This document shows, one piece after another, positions 25,701 to 26,417 of a stretch of DNA of 26,417 nucleotides. Each line of letters opens with the position of its first letter. The stretch's first letter is position 1. A program made the translations under genes and the position numbers. This DNA comes from Pigoraptor vietnamica (lineage: Eukaryota > Opisthokonta > Filasterea). The stretch is from contig CALSCQ010000343.1 of the NCBI GenBank assembly GCA_943704525.1, forward strand, positions 1 through 26,417. The letters run 5' to 3'. The notes beneath the pieces are model-generated. The model made no database searches. It was not told the DNA's origin and was given only the letters and a program-made list of their open reading frames with translations.

Positions 25701-26346
25701 AATTCCTCGGCACAGCATCGCAGCCAGGAAAAAAGCGTACGTCGTGTGCCAGCGCTGTGACTTCCACGCGAGCGCTTTCAAGCCATTCACCACCCCCCAC
25801 TCCCACTCCCGCAACCACACCGCACGTCCGCACACAACAGCCACAACAGCCCATTCCCCCTCAAGCCCCCCACCTGTATGTGACGACCATGAAGTAGAGG
25901 GCGTCGTGCCAGTACACCATGTGCGAGTCCCATCCCGCGGAATAGCGCTCGACAAAGTTGATCAGCGACGCCGACATGAAAATCATGCCGAAAATCATCA
26001 TCACAAGCGCAGCCGCCTCGCGCTCGATCTCTGCGGTGGGGGCGCGCGCGTGAGTGACTAGGACGGGTGCGTGCGTGTGTATATGAGTGTGCGTGTGCGT
26101 GCAGAACGCACTCTCCCCTTAACCGCGGCCCCCACCCCCTCACTTAGAAGAACAACAACCCTGCATGCGCCCGTGCACCCACCTGAGCGGCCAAACGAGA
26201 TGAGGCGGTAGTTTCGGAGCACCTTGACGATGCGGAGGAGGCGCGGCAGTTCGAGTGCCTCGTAGTTGTTGATGATCACCGTCACAAAGAACGGCATGAT
26301 TGCAATGAAATCCACAATCGCATAGAACGAGAAGATGTGCGCCAGC
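19800..26346 (-). CDS. Slo/BK-type potassium channel alpha subunit, 3' 21 exons (N-terminus off window)
   Basis: Exons (minus): 26346-26183, 26030-25874, 25669-25526, 25387-25201, 24996-24878, 24769-24694, 24514-24402, 24227-24014, 23849-23767, 23597-23411, 23251-23173, 23040-22897, 22707-22561, 22348-22163, 21999-21872, 21752-21585, 21378-21257, 21065-20908, 20762-20597, 20480-20332, 20224-19800. All introns are GT-AG (107-206 bp, one of 212), phases agree throughout, and they give 1,104 residues. Visible: S3 (IFSFYAIVDFIAIMPFF), S4 with R/K every third residue (R35, R38, K41, R44, R47), S5, selectivity filter TVGYGDI (108-114), S6, RCK1 (from about 166; HVIIIGE, FGVTLFAIEV, LLNPVDYIIREADVGF), an acidic linker of about 175 residues, RCK2 (HIVVCNRSH, LPYVITNP), and a 140-residue Ser/Glu-rich tail. 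This indicates a voltage-sensing, ligand-gated K+ channel. The Asp run of the Slo1 calcium bowl is replaced by DLDHDK (812-817), so the ligand is uncertain. S0-S2 are beyond the window. Confidence 0.95.
21468..21538. repeat. Intronic GT tract and G14 homopolymer
   Basis: Imperfect (GT)n at about 21475-21517 is followed by 14 consecutive G at 21525-21538. Both lie inside a channel-gene intron (21584-21379) and would read as CA repeats and a C14 run in the transcript. The homopolymer length is an error-prone assembly call. Confidence 0.9.
24348..24373. repeat. Direct 13-bp tandem duplication in an intron
   Basis: CATGACATCACTC occurs twice in direct succession inside the channel intron 24401-24228. 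It is small and probably a recent slippage or duplication event. Confidence 0.85.
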
Positions 26347-26417
26347 CTGCAACGGCCGCACCGTCAAGGGTGTGCGCGGGAGTGGCAGGGAAGACACCCC
26401 CACGCCCTAGCCCCCCC

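Overview
This is intron-rich nuclear DNA from a GC-rich unicellular eukaryote. It is not bacterial: two genes are split by many short GT-AG introns, all 107-219 bp, and the window holds long (GT)n/(CA)n tracts. A DUF6818-type (Myb/SANT-like) DNA-binding protein is reminiscent of families common in oomycetes and chytrid-like protists. The intron density would also fit other protists such as choanoflagellates. I cannot place the species from the sequence.

Layout. 1-316 (-): 5' end of a probable Sel1-repeat protein running off the left edge, with an apparent single-base frame break. 565-901 and 1178-1323: GT and CA microsatellites. About 1525-5017: a 3.5 kb array of a degenerate 20-bp minisatellite that is open in all six frames and so yields many false ORFs. 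5018-6211: no gene recognised. 6212-9299 (-): a complete eight-exon PiT/SLC20 phosphate permease of 606 residues. 9300-11068: divergent intergenic region with promoter-like elements, two adjacent perfect palindromes and GT/AG microsatellites. 11069-17397 (+): one very large intronless repeat protein of about 2,040 residues, interrupted in the assembly by 99 Ns. 17687-19380 (+): a spliced DUF6818-like nuclear protein with a coiled-coil tail. 19381-19799: convergent 3' region. 19800-26346 (-): the last 21 exons (1,104 residues) of a Slo/BK-type potassium channel, running off the right edge.

The genes do not form an obvious pathway. The PiT permease and the potassium channel are membrane transporters of known families. 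The DUF6818 protein is probably a nuclear DNA-binding factor. The big repeat protein has no family I recognise and is the most novel item: a helical N-terminus, about 26 copies of a 21-residue His/Ser-Pro repeat, and a larger module repeated three to four times. The 99-N gap inside it is flanked by identical 116-bp sequences. Overlapping those flanks restores one continuous frame, so the gap is probably a missed contig overlap rather than missing DNA.
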